A program made the position numbers and the translations under genes. A DNA stretch of 6,455 nucleotides from assembly GCA_016206725.1 (NCBI GenBank), contig JACQRA010000074.1, forward strand, positions 1 through 6,455, given 5' to 3'. Numbering within the stretch: the stretch's first letter is position 1; each line of letters opens with the position of its first letter. Shown piece after piece: positions 5,689 through 6,455 of the stretch. The notes below the pieces were generated by a model. That model did no database searches. It was not told the DNA's origin and saw only the letters and a list, made by a program, of their open reading frames with translations. Source of the DNA: Candidatus Omnitrophota bacterium. Lineage in GTDB: Bacteria > Omnitrophota > Gorgyraeia > Aquiviventales > Aquiviventaceae.

Positions 5689-6455
5689 AGGGATGGAACC
5701 GCATCGGGCGCAGTGGAAGACGCGGATCGGTTTTCTCTTGGCCGCCGCAGGCTCGGCGGTCGGGCTTGGCAACATCTGGCGCTTTCCGTACTTGGCGTAC
5801 CAGCACGGCGGCGGGGCGTTCCTCGTGCCCTACGTCATCGCGTTGCTCACCGCCGGCATTCCGCTGCTCATCCTGGAGTTCGGATTGGGTCACAAGATGC
5901 GCGGCTCGGCGCCGATGTCATTCGCCAAGGCCGACCCCCACTGGGAATGGTTGGGGTGGTGGATGGTGACCTTCGTGATGTTCGGGATTGTGCTGTATTA
6001 CTCCGTCGTGGTGGCGTGGTGCGTGTGCTATCTGGGCTACTCGCTCACGCTGGCGTGGGGGGCGGATCCCAACACGTTCTTTTTCCAACAATTCCTCGGG
6101 GCGACCGCCGGTCCGCACTTGATCGGCGACATCCGCAGCCCCATCCTCCTGGGACTGGTCATCGTCTGGGTCGTCAACTGGGCGTGCGTCTTCTTCGGCG
6201 TGGAGCATGGCATCGAGCGGGCGAATAAGGTGTTCATGCCGCTGTTGTTCCTGCTGCTCTTTGTGTTGGTGGGATGGACGATGACGCTCCCAGGGGCCTG
6301 GGAGGGTATCGGAACGTATCTGAGGCCGGACTTCGCGAAGCTCGCGAAACCGTCGGTGTGGATCGACGCCTACTCGCAGGTCTTCTTCAGAAGCAGTGTG
6401 GGCTTCGTCATCATGATCGTCTCCGCCTCGTATCTGCCGCGCAAGACGGACATCA
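5678..6455 (+). CDS. LeuT-like neurotransmitter:sodium symporter (SNF family), 3' partial
   Basis: The first 259 codons are present and the gene runs off the window. The N-terminus has the family's hallmark helix 1, GFLLAAAGSAVGLGNIWRFP (18-37), then HGGGAFLVPYVIALLTAGIP (43-62), giving the sodium and substrate site of the LeuT fold with Asn32 equivalent to LeuT Asn27. Helix 3 carries the Tyr pair at 107-108. Helix 6 is AYSQVFFRSSVGFVIMIVSA (231-250), followed by SYLPRKTDI. The visible part covers helices 1-6 of an expected 11-12 and about 450 residues. Such proteins import amino acids or related amines with sodium. Helix 6 has Arg238 where LeuT has Thr254, a sodium-1 ligand, which is unusual. 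The start is set by a strong ribosome binding site; the gene overlaps the YqaA-like gene by 11 bases and follows the Liv genes. The substrate cannot be deduced. Confidence 0.92.
   Translation, partial: MPVEGMEPHRAQWKTRIGFLLAAAGSAVGLGNIWRFPYLAYQHGGGAFLVPYVIALLTAGIPLLILEFGLGHKMRGSAPMSFAKADPHWEWLGWWMVTFVMFGIVLYYSVVVAWCVCYLGYSLTLAWGADPNTFFFQQFLGATAGPHLIGDIRSPILLGLVIVWVVNWACVFFGVEHGIERANKVFMPLLFLLLFVLVGWTMTLPGAWEGIGTYLRPDFAKLAKPSVWIDAYSQVFFRSSVGFVIMIVSASYLPRKTDI

Noticed and set aside
5713..6228. A 171-codon plus-strand frame overlapping the symporter gene.
   Set aside because: The frame at 5678 gives a clear NSS protein over the same bases. The alternative product is Arg/Gly-rich with no domain and no ribosome binding site of its own.

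Overview
The window is a dense, single-direction (+ strand) bacterial gene cluster. I can support eight protein-coding genes, two of them cut by the window edges. In order they are: the C-terminal end of a LivH-type permease; the LivM permease; the LivG ATPase; a polytopic DUF2157-family membrane protein; a GDYXXLXY-family membrane-anchored protein with an unusual C-terminal concanavalin A-like extension; the LivF ATPase; a YqaA/DedA-like (VTT domain) membrane protein; and the first 259 codons of a LeuT-like neurotransmitter:sodium symporter (NSS). Neighbouring genes overlap by 4, 20, 4 and 11 bases or are separated by 15, 39 and 1 bases. No gap exceeds 39 bases and I see no internal terminator, so the whole window reads as one polycistronic unit, or part of one. 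I see no RNA gene, CRISPR array, insertion sequence or other mobile element.

The theme is membrane transport of amino acids. LivH/LivM (channel) and LivG/LivF (ATPases) make up a branched-chain amino acid-type ABC importer. Its periplasmic binding protein is not in the window. The NSS gene would add a sodium-driven carrier. The YqaA-like protein sits between the two transporters without an obvious role in uptake.

The most notable feature is that the usual livH-livM-livG-livF order is interrupted. A two-gene cassette (1798-4361) separates livG from livF. Its genes belong to two families of unknown function that are known to occur together, DUF2157 and GDYXXLXY. The DUF2157 gene is visibly lower in G+C in hand-counted sample lines (about 55%, against about 61% in livG and 67% in livF), which would fit later insertion. 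The second gene carries a Pro-rich linker and a roughly 230-residue C-terminal domain that the GDYXXLXY family does not normally have.

The organism is a bacterium with moderately high G+C. The Liv system, a periplasm-type anchored protein and strong GGAGG-type ribosome binding sites suggest a Gram-negative. Nitrospirota or a proteobacterium would fit, but nothing here fixes the taxonomy, so treat that as a guess.
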